NCBI RefSeq assembly: GCF_963664555.1
Contig: NZ_OY761461.1
Location: 4,629,769 to 4,693,768, forward strand
Reading direction: 5' to 3'
Origin: Labilibaculum sp.
GTDB lineage: Bacteria > Bacteroidota > Bacteroidia > Bacteroidales > Marinifilaceae
Length of the DNA stretch: 64,000 nucleotides
Below are positions 53,866-61,979 of this stretch, in pieces. Position 1 is the stretch's first letter. Each line of letters begins with the position of its first letter. The notes under the pieces were generated by a model. That model saw only the letters and a program-made list of their open reading frames with translations. It was not told where the DNA came from and searched no databases. The position numbers were made by a program, and so were the translations under genes.

Positions 53866-53959
53866 CAATCCGAAATAAAATTCTTTGGGGGTTCACCAAG
53901 AGGTAAATTTAATGTTTAAAATGACCCACCCTCAGGAACAAACCGTAAAATTAGAAATA

Positions 53960-54271
53960 ATGTACGTAATTGTAGAAATCGCTGGTCAGCAATTTAAAGT
54001 TGAAAAAGACCAAAAGATTTTTGTTCACAGACTATCTGCTGAAGAAGGTGGACAAGTAGAGTTCCCTAAAGTACTTTTAGTGGATAACGATGGTGAGATA
54101 GTAGTTGGTGCTCCAACAGTTGAAGGAGCTAAAGTAACTGCTAAAGTTTTATCTCACATGAGAGGTGACAAGGTAAAAGTATTCAAAAAGAAAAGAAGAA
54201 AAGGATACAGAAAACTGAACGGACACCGTCAGGACCTTTCACAAATTCAAATTGAAGAAATTGTTGCTTAA
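53960..54271 (+). CDS. rplU: 50S ribosomal protein L21
   Basis: A 103-residue ribosomal protein, the normal length. MYVIVEIAGQQFKVEKDQKIFVHRL opens it and KKKRRKGYRKLNGHRQDLSQIQIEEI closes it. The frame is open from 53885 but those 25 codons fall in the leader; ATG 53960 gives the family start. L27 follows 19 bp later. Confidence 0.97.
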   Translation: MYVIVEIAGQQFKVEKDQKIFVHRLSAEEGGQVEFPKVLLVDNDGEIVVGAPTVEGAKVTAKVLSHMRGDKVKVFKKKRRKGYRKLNGHRQDLSQIQIEEIVA

Positions 54272-54290
54272 TCCTTAAAAATATAACAAA

Positions 54291-54551
54291 ATGGCACATA
54301 AAAAAGGAGCCGGTAGTTCTAGAAACGGTAGAGAATCGGAAAGTAAGCGATTAGGAGTTAAGATTTTTGGTGGGCAATTGGCTAAAGCTGGAAGCATTCT
54401 TATTCGTCAAAGAGGAACAAAACACAACCCAGGTGAAAATGTAGGTATTGGCAGAGATCATACTCTTTTTGCTCTTATTCCTGGAACAGTGGTTTTTAAA
54501 AAGAAAAGAGATAATAAATCTTACGTTTCTGTTGAACCTTTAGCTGAATAG
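54291..54551 (+). CDS. rpmA: 50S ribosomal protein L27
   Basis: An 86-residue ribosomal protein that reaches the peptidyl transferase centre. MAHKKGAGSSRNGRESESKRLGVK is the mature-type N-terminus without the cleaved extension of Firmicutes L27. Co-transcribed with rplU and closed by a terminator. Confidence 0.97.
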   Translation: MAHKKGAGSSRNGRESESKRLGVKIFGGQLAKAGSILIRQRGTKHNPGENVGIGRDHTLFALIPGTVVFKKKRDNKSYVSVEPLAE

Positions 54552-54573
54552 ATTATTTAGCTTTAAAATATTT

Positions 54574-54616
54574 AAATCTCCTGCTTTATTTCGTATAAAG
54601 ACAGGAGATTTTTTTA
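54574..54616 (+). terminator. Terminator after rpmA
   Basis: AAATCTCCTG (54574-54583) pairs with CAGGAGATTT (54602-54611), with a nested CTTTAT/ATAAAG stem in the loop, followed by T's. Confidence 0.88.
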
Positions 54617-54664
54617 TTTTTATAGCCTGAAAGTTATAGATATAATCATTTACAAAAGATACTG

Positions 54665-55939
54665 ATGCTAAGCCTCAAATACCTACAGGAAAACAAAGAC
54701 GAAGCCATTAAGGCTTTGAAAATAAAGAATTTCGACGCAACAGAAATCATCGGAAAAATCATCATTCTTGACGAAAAAAGAAAAGAAAGCCAAGTAAAAT
54801 TAGATGCCACACTGGCGGAAATGAACGGTTTATCGAAAGAAATCGGAATGCTTTTTAAGAGTGGAAAAGCTGACGAGGCAAATGCTGCAAAAGAAAAAAC
54901 TGGCGAATTGAAGGATTCGATTGCTGAATTGACTGTGATTCAGAACAGTACAGTTCAGGAATTAAATGATTTGTTGCTTCAAATTCCGAATACACCTCAT
55001 TCATCGGTTCCTGCCGGTAAAGGTGAAAACGAAAATGTAATTGAAAAAACATGTGGAATTATCCCAAACCTGCACTCCGAAGCAATTCCTCACTGGGAAT
55101 TAGCTAAGAAATACAATATTATTGATTTCGAACTTGGGAATAAAATCACCGGAGCTGGTTTCCCTTTATACAGAGGCAAAGGTGCAATTCTTCAAAGGGC
55201 ATTAATCAATTTCTTTTTGGATGAAAACCGCAAAGCCGGCTACGAAGAAGTTATCCCCCCATTGGTTGTTAACGAAGCTTCCGGATACGGAACCGGCCAA
55301 CTGCCAGACAAAGAAGGACAAATGTATCATGTAACCGAGGATAACCTGTATTTAATACCTACTGCTGAAGTACCGGTAACAAACATTTACCGCGATGTTA
55401 TTTTGAAAGAAGAAGATTTCCCGGTAAAAAATACAGCTTACTCTGCTTGTTTCAGAAGAGAAGCCGGATCGTACGGAAAAGATGTAAGAGGTTTGAATCG
55501 CCTGCACCAATTCGATAAAGTGGAAATTGTACAATTGCAGCATCCAGAAAAATCATACGAAGCTCTTGAGGGAATGGTAGCTCACGTGGAAGGAATTATC
55601 AAAAAATTGGAACTTCCTTACCGCCTGCTTCGCTTGTGTGGTGGTGATACGAGTTTTACTGCCGCTCTGACTTTCGATTTTGAAGTGTTTTCTGCAGCCC
55701 AAGACAAATGGCTGGAAGTAAGTTCTGTTTCAAATTTTGAAGCTTACCAATCGAATCGTTTAAAATTACGCTACAAAGGTAAGGATATGAAAAAACCTGA
55801 ACTGGCGCACACTTTGAACGGAAGTGCACTGGCATTGCCTAGAATTGTAGCCGCCTTGCTTGAAAACAACCAAACTCCTGAAGGAATCCGAATTCCAAAA
55901 GCATTGGTTCCTTACACTGGATTTGAGCTAATCGACTAA
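54665..55939 (+). CDS. serS: Seryl-tRNA synthetase
   Basis: A 424-residue class II synthetase. The N-terminal coiled-coil arm for the tRNA-Ser variable arm spans about 30-105; the catalytic core has IPTAEVPVTN, motif 2 FRREAGSYGKDVRGLNRLHQF, and motif 3 LALPRIVAALLENNQ. Flanked by terminators on both sides, so it is monocistronic. Confidence 0.96.
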   Translation: MLSLKYLQENKDEAIKALKIKNFDATEIIGKIIILDEKRKESQVKLDATLAEMNGLSKEIGMLFKSGKADEANAAKEKTGELKDSIAELTVIQNSTVQELNDLLLQIPNTPHSSVPAGKGENENVIEKTCGIIPNLHSEAIPHWELAKKYNIIDFELGNKITGAGFPLYRGKGAILQRALINFFLDENRKAGYEEVIPPLVVNEASGYGTGQLPDKEGQMYHVTEDNLYLIPTAEVPVTNIYRDVILKEEDFPVKNTAYSACFRREAGSYGKDVRGLNRLHQFDKVEIVQLQHPEKSYEALEGMVAHVEGIIKKLELPYRLLRLCGGDTSFTAALTFDFEVFSAAQDKWLEVSSVSNFEAYQSNRLKLRYKGKDMKKPELAHTLNGSALALPRIVAALLENNQTPEGIRIPKALVPYTGFELID

Positions 55940-55961
55940 AAGATATTTACTTAATTTTATG

Positions 55962-55990
55962 GCCCGGTTCGAAACAACCGGGCTTTTTTT
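55962..55990 (+). terminator. Terminator after serS
   Basis: GCCCGGTT (55962-55969) pairs with AACCGGGC (55976-55983) around CGAAAC and is followed by seven T. Confidence 0.88.
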
Positions 55991-55991
55991 A

Positions 55992-55999
55992 TATTTTTG
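55992..55999 (+). promoter_or_regulatory. -7 box of the TPR protein gene
   Basis: TATTTTTG matches TAnnTTTG directly after the serS terminator, 30 bp before the TTG start at 56030. Confidence 0.45.
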
Positions 56000-56029
56000 A
56001 GTTAGAGTATCATCTTTAAAAAACTGGTT

Positions 56030-57847
56030 TTGAAAAAATTCATAGTAAACTTTCTTGTTCTGATTTCCTTCTTAGGATCTGAATACAGCTATTCACAAAA
56101 CAACATCCAAACAGAAAGTCAACTGGCTTTTAACTACTTTCGTGATAAAGAATACAGACCGGCATCTTCCCTATTCTTTAACCTGCATAAAATTACACGG
56201 TCAAGAACTTATTTCAACTACTATATTGATTGCTTAATTCAACTTGAGGATTATCAGGAAGCTGAGAAATCGATAAAAAAGGAAATTAAAAAAAATCCAG
56301 ATGACCAAAGCTTTTTAATAGACTTGGGATTCGTTTACAAAACATCAGGAGAAAGTGATCAGAGTCTGGCTCAATACAATAAAGTTTTAGAAAAATTGAT
56401 TCCTGTCAGCAGTGAAATTACAAGTATTGCTAACGCTTTTGTAAGAAAACGTGAATATGAATTCGCCATTAAGACTTATGAAATTGGTAGAAGACTGCTC
56501 AATCAGGAGCATCTCTTTCACATGGAACTGGCCACTATTTTTCTATCTCAGAGAGATTTTGAAAAAATGGTTTCAGAATATCTTCTGGCACTTTCAGTTG
56601 ATCCAACACAAATAAAAACGGTACAAAACCATTTGCAGTCCGCACTTCTTCAGGATATCAATTCAAGTTTAGATCCCATTCTGAAAAATCAATTATTGCA
56701 AAAAATTCAAACTGAGACTAAAAATCTAAGCTTTAAGGAATTACTGCAATGGTATTTTATGCAGAAAAAACAGTTTCAAGCTGCCTTCACGCAAGCAAGA
56801 TCGATAGATTTAATCGGAAAAGAGGATGGTTCCCGCCTGCTATCCTTAGCAAGCGCTGCAAGAACAAATGATGATTTTAAAACTGCTCTTGAATGTTATC
56901 AACATGTTGTTGATAAAGGATCTTCATCGCCCAATTATTTAAATGCCCGCATGGGAGATTTAGAGACACGGTATATTATACTTCAAAAACAGAATCCGGC
57001 TTCTAAACCGGCATGGCTGGAACTTTCGGAGCAATATCAAAAACTATTTTCCGAAGAAAAAAATGTGTCGTTAACCAGCACTTCACTCATCCAATACGCT
57101 CACATCAATTCCTTTTATCTGAACAATTCAGCAAAATCAATTGAACTTCTGGAAAAAGCATTGGAAAGTTCAGGCTTAAATTCCCAACAAAAATCGGAAT
57201 TAAAACTTGAACTGGCAGACGTTAAGTTGTTTGAAGACGAAAAATGGGATGCCATTTTGTTGTATGCTCAAATAGAAAAATCAAACAAAAACAATGCTAT
57301 CGGCTTCGAGGCCAAATATAAAAAAGCAAAAGTTTCTTACTTCATGGGTGAGTTGAAATGGGCCAAAGCTCAGTTGGATGCTCTAAAAGGAAGTACATCA
57401 AAACTCATAGCCAACGACGCAATTTATCTTTCTCAATTGATTAGTGACAATACAACTTTAGATACCAGTTATACCGCAATGAAAACTTTTGCTGAAGCTG
57501 AATTTCTAATGTTCCAAAAAAAAGATTCTCTGGCTATTCTTAAATTAAATGAACTACTCAAAAATCATCCGGGACATTCACTAACTGATGAAGTTTATTT
57601 TTTGAAATATGAAATTTTCATCAAAGCAAATAAAACAGAACAGGCACTTTTGGCCTTGTCCAAAATTATAGAAGAACATCCATACGAAACTCTTGCGCCA
57701 AAGGCATTGTTCACACAAGGAGAACTGCTTCAGAAGTTAAACGAAACAGAAAAAGCCATGGAGAATTACAAAAGTCTTGTTACTGAATATTCTGATAGTA
57801 TATACTCTGTTGAAGCCCGAAAAAAATTAAATGAATTAAGAAAATAA
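56030..57847 (+). CDS. Secreted tetratricopeptide-repeat protein
   Basis: A 605-residue protein with a signal peptide (about 1-22, ending YSYSQ) and helical repeats through most of its length; clear TPR-like units occur at about 60-130 (YQEAEKSIKKEIKKNPDDQSFLIDLGFVYK) and near the C-terminus (KTEQALLALSKIIEEHPYETLAPKALF, TEKAMENYKSLVTEYSDS). It is probably a periplasmic or lipid-face scaffold; no partner is known. The start is TTG 56030, since no nearby ATG keeps the signal peptide. Confidence 0.8.
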   Translation: MKKFIVNFLVLISFLGSEYSYSQNNIQTESQLAFNYFRDKEYRPASSLFFNLHKITRSRTYFNYYIDCLIQLEDYQEAEKSIKKEIKKNPDDQSFLIDLGFVYKTSGESDQSLAQYNKVLEKLIPVSSEITSIANAFVRKREYEFAIKTYEIGRRLLNQEHLFHMELATIFLSQRDFEKMVSEYLLALSVDPTQIKTVQNHLQSALLQDINSSLDPILKNQLLQKIQTETKNLSFKELLQWYFMQKKQFQAAFTQARSIDLIGKEDGSRLLSLASAARTNDDFKTALECYQHVVDKGSSSPNYLNARMGDLETRYIILQKQNPASKPAWLELSEQYQKLFSEEKNVSLTSTSLIQYAHINSFYLNNSAKSIELLEKALESSGLNSQQKSELKLELADVKLFEDEKWDAILLYAQIEKSNKNNAIGFEAKYKKAKVSYFMGELKWAKAQLDALKGSTSKLIANDAIYLSQLISDNTTLDTSYTAMKTFAEAEFLMFQKKDSLAILKLNELLKNHPGHSLTDEVYFLKYEIFIKANKTEQALLALSKIIEEHPYETLAPKALFTQGELLQKLNETEKAMENYKSLVTEYSDSIYSVEARKKLNELRK

Positions 57848-57855
57848 AATTTCGA

Positions 57856-57863
57856 TACCTTTG
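57856..57863 (+). promoter_or_regulatory. -7 box of the DUF4286 gene
   Basis: TACCTTTG matches TAnnTTTG and lies 22 bp before ATG 57886. Confidence 0.45.
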
Positions 57864-57885
57864 CCAAAATTACAAACTGAAAACA

Positions 57886-58188
57886 ATGATTATTTACAAT
57901 ACCAGCTATTTGATCGAAAATTCCATGGAAAAAGAGTTTTGTGAATGGATGAAAACAAAATTTATCCCTTTACTCAAAGAAACCGGAACTTTTTCTGCCG
58001 ATTATTTTTGCAAAGTAATGGTTGTAACTGAAGACGAAGGTTTGACCTATTCCCTTCAACTTCTGTTCAAAAACAAAGAACTATTCACAAAATATCACTG
58101 TAATTTCGAACCGGGAGCAAAAGCCGTTTTCGAAGCAAAATACAGAAGCCAGGTGATGAGTTTTTCATCCTTGCTGGAAGAAGCTTAA
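57886..58188 (+). CDS. DUF4286 family protein
   Basis: A 100-residue cytosolic protein. MIIYNTSYLIENSMEKEFCEWMKTKFIPLL and the later SLQLLFKNKELFTKY are the recognisable DUF4286 pattern, an alpha/beta fold like dimeric ferredoxin-type proteins. Function unknown. It is followed after 11 bp by a DMT exporter gene and then ruvC, all apparently one transcript. Confidence 0.82.
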   Translation: MIIYNTSYLIENSMEKEFCEWMKTKFIPLLKETGTFSADYFCKVMVVTEDEGLTYSLQLLFKNKELFTKYHCNFEPGAKAVFEAKYRSQVMSFSSLLEEA

Positions 58189-58199
58189 TTTCCAAAACT

Positions 58200-59093
58200 T
58201 TGGATACTCAAAAGAAAGCATACATTTTTGCCCTGTCGGCAATCCTTTGCTGGTCAACAGTGGCCACAGCATTTAAAATTGCATTGCACGGAATGGATTT
58301 TCTTCATCTTCTGTTAATCTCTTCCGGCGTTGCCATGCTTTTTTTTGGTTGTTTACTTTTATATTCATCTCAATTACAAAAAGTTTTTTCAAGAAGTAAA
58401 AGGGATTATATTCGATCAGCAGGACTGGGTTTTTTAAATCCTTTTCTATACTATCTGGTGCTTTTAAAAGCATACTCGATACTGCCTGCTCAATTTGCAC
58501 TAAGTCTGAACTATATCTGGCCAATTACTTTGGTACTGCTTTCTATCCCTTTATTAAAGCAAAAAATTGGATGGAAGAGTATCTCATGTATAGTGGTGAG
58601 TTTTTCGGGTGTTTTGGTAATCGCCAACAAAGGCTCTTTTACATCCATTCAAACCCCGGATACTTATGGTGTACTATTGGCTCTGTCCAGTTCTTTATTT
58701 TGGTCTCTGTTTTGGTTATTTAATGTTCGGGATCACAGAGAAGAAAAAGAGAAACTATTTCTGAATTTTATTTTTGGATTTATTTATATTCTAATCTCTA
58801 TCCTCCTATTTTCGAACTTTCGGATGCCTGGTGTAAAAAGTATTTTAGCCGCAGTATATATTGGGTTAGTAGAATGCGGAATCGCTTATGTATTCTGGTT
58901 AAAAGCATTAAAAATTACAAGTTCAACAGACAAAATAAGCAACCTGGTTTTTTTGAGTCCGTTTGTTTCCTTGCTGTTTGTACATCTTATTATCGGAGAA
59001 TCTATCTATCTTAGTACTCTTGCAGGCCTTGCACTTATCATTTTGGGTATCGTTCTGCAGAAATTTATTCGAAAATCCAATTCAATTGAGTAA
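58200..59093 (+). CDS. EamA/DMT-family transporter (second copy in the window)
   Basis: A 297-residue membrane protein with ten hydrophobic segments in two EamA halves. SAILCWSTVATAFKIAL opens the first half and GLVECGIAYVFWLKALKITSSTDKISNLVFLSPF the late part of the second, a pattern of the RhaT/YdcZ-like metabolite exporters. Substrate unknown. It starts at TTG 58200 (next ATG is 31 codons on) and ends 8 bp into ruvC. It is not closely similar to the DMT protein at 18477. Confidence 0.85.
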   Translation: MDTQKKAYIFALSAILCWSTVATAFKIALHGMDFLHLLLISSGVAMLFFGCLLLYSSQLQKVFSRSKRDYIRSAGLGFLNPFLYYLVLLKAYSILPAQFALSLNYIWPITLVLLSIPLLKQKIGWKSISCIVVSFSGVLVIANKGSFTSIQTPDTYGVLLALSSSLFWSLFWLFNVRDHREEKEKLFLNFIFGFIYILISILLFSNFRMPGVKSILAAVYIGLVECGIAYVFWLKALKITSSTDKISNLVFLSPFVSLLFVHLIIGESIYLSTLAGLALIILGIVLQKFIRKSNSIE

Positions 59094-59637
59094 CGACAGA
59101 ATAATTATGGGAATCGATCCTGGTACCAATTTAATGGGCTACGGACTAATAAGAATTGTTGACAAAAAGCCACAAATCTTGGTTTCAGGTGTCTTAGATC
59201 TCAAAAAAATTACCGATCCCTACATTAAGCTTCAGAAGATTTTCCAACGCACTCTGCAGGTAATAGATGAATACAAACCCGATGAATTAGCTATTGAATC
59301 TCAGTTTTTTGGAAAAAACATTCAATCAATGCTTAAATTGGGCCGGGCTCAAGGTGTTGCAATATCAGCGGCATTGCATCGCAACATACCCATTTTTGAA
59401 TACGCTCCAAAAAAAATTAAACTTGCAATTACCGGAACCGGACTGGCCTCGAAAGAACAATTAGCAACCGTTCTTCAGCGTTTTTTTAATCTGAAGGAAT
59501 TCCCTCAAAATATGGATGAAACAGATGCCATTGCAATCGCAATGTGCCATTTTTTTCAGGGTAATGCCATTACATCTGCAGGCAAACCAAAATCATGGGC
59601 TGATTTTGTCAAAAAGAATCCAGATAGGGTCAAATAA
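59086..59637 (+). CDS. ruvC: Crossover junction endodeoxyribonuclease RuvC
   Basis: A 183-residue Holliday-junction resolvase. The first catalytic Asp is in MGIDPGTNLMGYG, the Glu in AIESQFF, and the Asp pair in DETDAIAIAMCH. The first strand RIIMGID must be included, so I choose TTG 59086 (8-bp overlap with the DMT gene) over ATG 59107; the upstream extension to 58963 lies within the transporter gene. Confidence 0.92.
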   Translation: MSNDRIIMGIDPGTNLMGYGLIRIVDKKPQILVSGVLDLKKITDPYIKLQKIFQRTLQVIDEYKPDELAIESQFFGKNIQSMLKLGRAQGVAISAALHRNIPIFEYAPKKIKLAITGTGLASKEQLATVLQRFFNLKEFPQNMDETDAIAIAMCHFFQGNAITSAGKPKSWADFVKKNPDRVK

Positions 59638-59653
59638 TTTTAAATTATATCGT

Positions 59654-59679
59654 AAAAAAAAGCCACTTAAAAAGTGGCT
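59654..59679 (-). terminator. Terminator of the greA-HIT transcript
   Basis: AGCCACTT (59661-59668) pairs with AAGTGGCT (59672-59679) around AAA. The run of seven A at 59654-59660 is a T-run on the minus strand, so it serves the HIT gene. Confidence 0.75.
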
Positions 59680-59704
59680 GATATCTATATGCGAATAATT
59701 GATT

Positions 59705-60100
59705 CTATTCAAAATTCTCCCGGATTTTAGTGGCAATTTCAGCCAATTTATCCGATGCAATTTCCAATTTTGGATTCGCAAAATTTAAATCTCCAACATT
59801 ATTTAAGGGCACCAGATGAATGTGAGTATGCGGAACCTCAATGCCAATAACAGCAATTCCGATTCTTTTGCACTCAATGGTCTTCTCAACGGCCTTCGCT
59901 ACGCGTTTGGCAAAAAGATTTAATCCAGCTAAAACATCATCGTCTAAATCAAAAATATAGTCAACCTCCTGCTTTGGAATCACCAAAGTATGACCCAATG
60001 CCAAAGGACTGATATCCAAAAAGGCAAAGAAGTTCTCATCTTCAGCTATTTTGTGACAAGGAATTTCGCCATTAACTATTTTTGTGAAAATTGAAGCCAT
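59705..60100 (-). CDS. HIT family nucleotide-binding protein
   Basis: A 131-residue histidine-triad protein. The N-terminal IPCHKIAEDENFFAFLDISPLALGHTLVIPK and the triad HTHIHLVPL are diagnostic of the HINT/HIT branch, which hydrolyses purine nucleoside phosphoramidates or similar. 33 bp downstream of greA on the same strand. Confidence 0.93.
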   Translation of the reverse strand: MASIFTKIVNGEIPCHKIAEDENFFAFLDISPLALGHTLVIPKQEVDYIFDLDDDVLAGLNLFAKRVAKAVEKTIECKRIGIAVIGIEVPHTHIHLVPLNNVGDLNFANPKLEIASDKLAEIATKIRENFE

Positions 60101-60133
60101 ATTCGTGTTTTTCTGATTTTGTACTCCCTGTAA

Positions 60134-60607
60134 TTATAAAGAAATATCAATAATTTCAAATGGAATTAAGCCATTTGGAACCTGTATTTCAACAACATCA
60201 CCAATAACCTTACCAATTAAACCTTTGGCGATTGGTGTATTGATTGATAGTTTCCCATTCTTAAAATCGGCCTCGGTTTCAGACACCAAAGTATAAGCCA
60301 TTACAGAACCATTTTTTTGATTCTTAATGGTAACCTTCGTCATCATCTGCACCTTCGAAGTATCAATTTTAGTTTCATCAATTACCCGGCTATTTGCCAG
60401 AATACCTCTTAACTGCGAAATTTTGGCTTCCAATAAACCTTGAGCTTCTTTTGCAGCATCGTACTCGGCATTTTCCGACAAGTCTCCTTTGTCGATGGCT
60501 TCACCAATTTGTTTGGAAATATTAGGACGTTCAATCGTCTCAAGATGTTCCACTTCTGCTCTTAGTTTTTTTAGTCCTTCGGCTGTTACATATGAATAAC
60601 CAGACAT
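60134..60607 (-). CDS. greA: Transcription elongation factor GreA
   Basis: A 157-residue factor that stimulates RNA cleavage in backtracked RNA polymerase. The N-terminal coiled coil has the acidic tip DLSENAEYDAAKEAQ, and the C-terminal FKBP-like domain includes NTPIAKGLIGKVIGDVVEIQVPNG. Length is normal. A -7 box lies at 60706-60713. It is co-transcribed with the HIT gene. Confidence 0.95.
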   Translation of the reverse strand: MSGYSYVTAEGLKKLRAEVEHLETIERPNISKQIGEAIDKGDLSENAEYDAAKEAQGLLEAKISQLRGILANSRVIDETKIDTSKVQMMTKVTIKNQKNGSVMAYTLVSETEADFKNGKLSINTPIAKGLIGKVIGDVVEIQVPNGLIPFEIIDISL

Positions 60608-60705
60608 AATTCCCTCCTATTTAAATTCTTATAATTCTAATCTATTTGATCGACAACGATCTAAAAAACAAAAAGAATTTCGATTTTTCGAAACTCTTCC
60701 GGATG

Positions 60706-60713
60706 CAAATATA
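60706..60713 (-). promoter_or_regulatory. -7 box of greA
   Basis: TATATTTG on the minus strand, giving a leader of about 90 nt; no clear -33 element. Confidence 0.4.
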
Positions 60714-60786
60714 CAAATTTAGTATAAATGAACCCTTACCTGCATTAAATAACAGGAATCAATAAAAGTATACTTTATTTTTTGCT

Positions 60787-61227
60787 TTAGGTGTACCTTC
60801 TATCTAAAATCTCTTTGTAAATAATGGCCTGGCGCCAATCGATTTCTTCTTCCTGATCTTCTTCCAACTCATTCTCATCCTTACTATCACTATAGATTGA
60901 TTTTAAATCAGCAAAAACAGGTTTCTTTTTCTCTTCACGAACCTCTTCCTTCAATTTTTGCAATCTTGTATATTCCGCCATCATTGTTTCCTCTGGTTCG
61001 GGAATTGTGTCTTCTATAGGCTGAACATATGGTTTGGGTATTTCATTGCCCAGCAAAGTTTCAAAAAGTGTTTCGAATCCTCCCTGAGTTTCAGGCCCCG
61101 GTTTATGATGAATTTCCCCATCATCGGGAGGCTGGACAGCAACAGGCTTCTTTTTTTTGAGAGCACCAACAATAACAAAGAGTGCCACTATAACATAGTA
61201 CAATATATTCCCCCAACTATCGTCCAT
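60787..61227 (-). CDS. Conserved Bacteroidota protein with one membrane helix, unknown function
   Basis: A 146-residue protein: a short N-terminal membrane helix (about 8-24, ILYYVIVALFVIVGALK) followed by basic and proline-rich linker, acidic stretches and a conserved-looking C-terminus WRQAIIYKEILDRRYT. Topology suggests a membrane-anchored cytosolic tail. I recall similar proteins in Bacteroidota with the same C-terminus but know no function. Divergent from the Rieske-like lipoprotein gene. Confidence 0.68.
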   Translation of the reverse strand: MDDSWGNILYYVIVALFVIVGALKKKKPVAVQPPDDGEIHHKPGPETQGGFETLFETLLGNEIPKPYVQPIEDTIPEPEETMMAEYTRLQKLKEEVREEKKKPVFADLKSIYSDSKDENELEEDQEEEIDWRQAIIYKEILDRRYT

Positions 61228-61324
61228 ACTGATACGCTTAAAATTGATTTAAAAGTTTAATTTTGCTAATTCCTGCACTAATACCTGCAAGCATTACGTT
61301 ATATAAAAAATAAAATAAACTACA

Positions 61325-61786
61325 ATGAACTACAATAAATCAAATTTACCACTTTTTTTCCTTTTCTGTCTGATAAACATCACTTTTTGTTCGTGCAGTA
61401 CAGATACCAACGTGGATGAAATCATCCCCAATGTTCCTGTTAGCGGAACAATACATCTTAATTTTTACAGTGAACTAAATTCTGTAGGCAATGCACTATA
61501 CTTTGATGAAATAGACGCATCTGTTGGTTATAACGGGCATGGATTTATTGTTATAAGAACCAGTACTTCTGAATTTGCCGTTTTTGACGCAAGTTGCACT
61601 AATGATAGAGATTCAGATGAACATGTTGAAATAAAGGGCACTTATGCAGAATGTCCCGTTTGCGGAAGTAAATTTAGTTTGTTAACCGGTGGATGGCCAT
61701 TTAACGATTCAGTCGCTAAATACAAATTAAAAGAATATGGAAATACTTACTACGCCAGTAACAATTCATTAAAAGTCCGCAATTAA
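61325..61786 (+). CDS. Lipoprotein with a degenerate Rieske-like domain
   Basis: A 153-residue secreted protein with lipoprotein signal; lipid Cys is Cys22 or Cys24 (FCSCST). Residues about 70-150 follow the Rieske fold layout: VFDASCT (Cys91), then AECPVCGSKFSLLTGGWP (Cys110 and Cys113). A true Rieske centre needs CxH and CxxH; here the first pair lacks the His and the second is CxxC. Related Bacteroidota lipoproteins share the CPxCGS motif, so it may bind metal differently or not at all. No redox partner is next to it. Confidence 0.68.
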   Translation: MNYNKSNLPLFFLFCLINITFCSCSTDTNVDEIIPNVPVSGTIHLNFYSELNSVGNALYFDEIDASVGYNGHGFIVIRTSTSEFAVFDASCTNDRDSDEHVEIKGTYAECPVCGSKFSLLTGGWPFNDSVAKYKLKEYGNTYYASNNSLKVRN

Positions 61787-61876
61787 ATTAATTTCAAAAA
61801 AAAATCAGGCCACTTAATCAGGGGACTAATTTTCACAGGTTAAAAATAAGAAAATAAGCATACAATCAAAATATAA

Positions 61877-61927
61877 TAAAGTTTACTTTTTAAAATTTTA
61901 ATCATGTAAAGTCTTGTTTCACTTTAC
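61877..61927 (+). promoter_or_regulatory. Pair of inverted repeats upstream of hppA
   Basis: GTAAAGT (61906-61912) and ACTTTAC (61921-61927) form a perfect dyad with 8-bp spacing; a related shorter dyad AAAGTTTACTTT lies about 30 bp upstream. They sit 53 bp before the hppA start and could bind a regulator. Confidence 0.35.
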
Positions 61928-61979
61928 TATAATGCATAATTTGATAGGGAATTCACCTAATTAATTTAATCTCTATCCT

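Noticed and set aside
53885..53959. N-terminal extension of ribosomal protein L21
   Set aside because: It corresponds to the mRNA leader; the 103-residue form from 53960 has the family length.
61928..61933. TATAAT as a sigma-70 type -10 box for hppA
   Set aside because: The matching -35 is not at a proper distance, and Bacteroidota primary sigma does not use this consensus.
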